Below, piece after piece: positions 4,772-5,124 of a stretch of DNA of 5,124 nucleotides. The position numbers and the translations under genes are program-made. This DNA is from an uncultured Collinsella sp. (GTDB lineage Bacteria > Actinomycetota > Coriobacteriia > Coriobacteriales > Coriobacteriaceae): positions 1-5,124 of the forward strand of contig URAD01000054.1 in NCBI GenBank assembly GCA_900545745.1, given 5' to 3'. The notes beneath the pieces are model-generated. The model was not told the DNA's origin. It saw nothing but the letters and a program-made list of their open reading frames with translations, and ran no database searches. The first letter of the stretch is position 1; the number at the start of each line of letters is the position of its first letter.

Positions 4772-5124
4772 ATGAATGCCCCCAACGCGCTCCAAAACAT
4801 CCGCTCAAAACACCCCGTTGCATATGTGGTTCTCTATCTCTTTGTCGGCTGGGCATTGCTGGTTGTCATCACCCATGCCATAGCTTTTGGAGCAGAACTG
4901 CTGATAGCCAGCTCGGACCAGCCCGTCGTCAAATGGGAGACGACCGATGAGTGCACCGACGGAACCCGAACCGTCTACTACAACAGCCCGTCCCTCTATC
5001 AAGAGTTCAAGGTCAAGATAAAGGACTTCAAGATTGTCGATGCCGAGCTAGGCGTTTATTTGGCAATCGGAGCAACCATTAACGCCGAGCAAGTCGAGTA
5101 CACGGACAGCCATGCGACGTATCG
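4772..5124 (+). CDS. Hypothetical single-pass membrane protein (3' end beyond window)
   Basis: The first 117 residues of an open frame that runs off the right edge. GGAGGT at 4761-4766, 5 nt before the ATG, supports the start. A short N-terminus with basic residues (R11, K13, H14) precedes a hydrophobic helix at about 16-40 (VAYVVLYLFVGWALLVVI and onward), so the rest should face the outside of the membrane. The exposed part has charged and beta-prone stretches (YYNSPSLYQEFKVKIKDFKIVDAEL, about 69-93, then GVYLAIGATINAEQVEY). One cysteine is seen at 61. No family is recognised. Its codons use more A and T than the minus-strand genes (for example ATA, GCA, GTT, TTG), which fits the AT-richer region and may reflect a different origin. 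It is divergent from ybaB-recR. Confidence 0.85.
   Translation, partial: MNAPNALQNIRSKHPVAYVVLYLFVGWALLVVITHAIAFGAELLIASSDQPVVKWETTDECTDGTRTVYYNSPSLYQEFKVKIKDFKIVDAELGVYLAIGATINAEQVEYTDSHATY

Overview
The window looks like high-GC Gram-positive DNA, most likely from a Coriobacteriia-type actinobacterium such as Collinsella. I judge this from the GC-rich third codon positions, the GGAGG-type ribosome binding sites, and the style of the YbaB and RecR proteins. The genus is inferred from sequence feel, not from a search.

Layout: almost everything is on the minus strand, so it reads from right to left. At 4432-4112 and 4098-3502 lies the housekeeping pair ybaB-recR (nucleoid-associated DNA-binding protein and recombination mediator). 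dnaX, often found directly upstream of ybaB, is not in the window. After a 245-bp spacer rich in inverted repeats comes a second minus-strand cluster of three genes: a membrane-anchored protein with a Gly/Ser-rich extracytoplasmic linker (from 3256), a Ser/Thr protein kinase with four C-terminal membrane segments (2354-510), and a soluble protein of unknown function that runs off the left edge (506-1). On the right, a divergent plus-strand gene for a single-pass membrane protein starts at 4772 behind a perfect TATAAT box and runs off the right edge.

The three-gene cluster is the most interesting part. Its genes are tightly coupled, and the pair of a membrane protein with an exposed domain plus a membrane kinase suggests an envelope-sensing phosphorylation module. 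Its first gene is interrupted by an in-frame UGA (2452-2450). The same frame then stays open for 32 coding-like codons and ends in a 4-base ATGA overlap with the kinase start. The kinase has no Shine-Dalgarno sequence of its own, so the UGA should affect its translation unless it is read through. A textbook terminator hairpin with a U-tract ends right at the ribosome binding site of the first gene, so transcription of the cluster must pass it. That points to attenuation.

The 339-bp space between ybaB and the plus-strand gene (4433-4771) holds no convincing gene. It carries three copies of ATTATGCAA, a 10-bp-arm inverted repeat touching the promoter region of the plus-strand gene, an overlapping 8-bp-arm inverted repeat, and a 14-bp palindrome beside the ybaB ribosome binding site.
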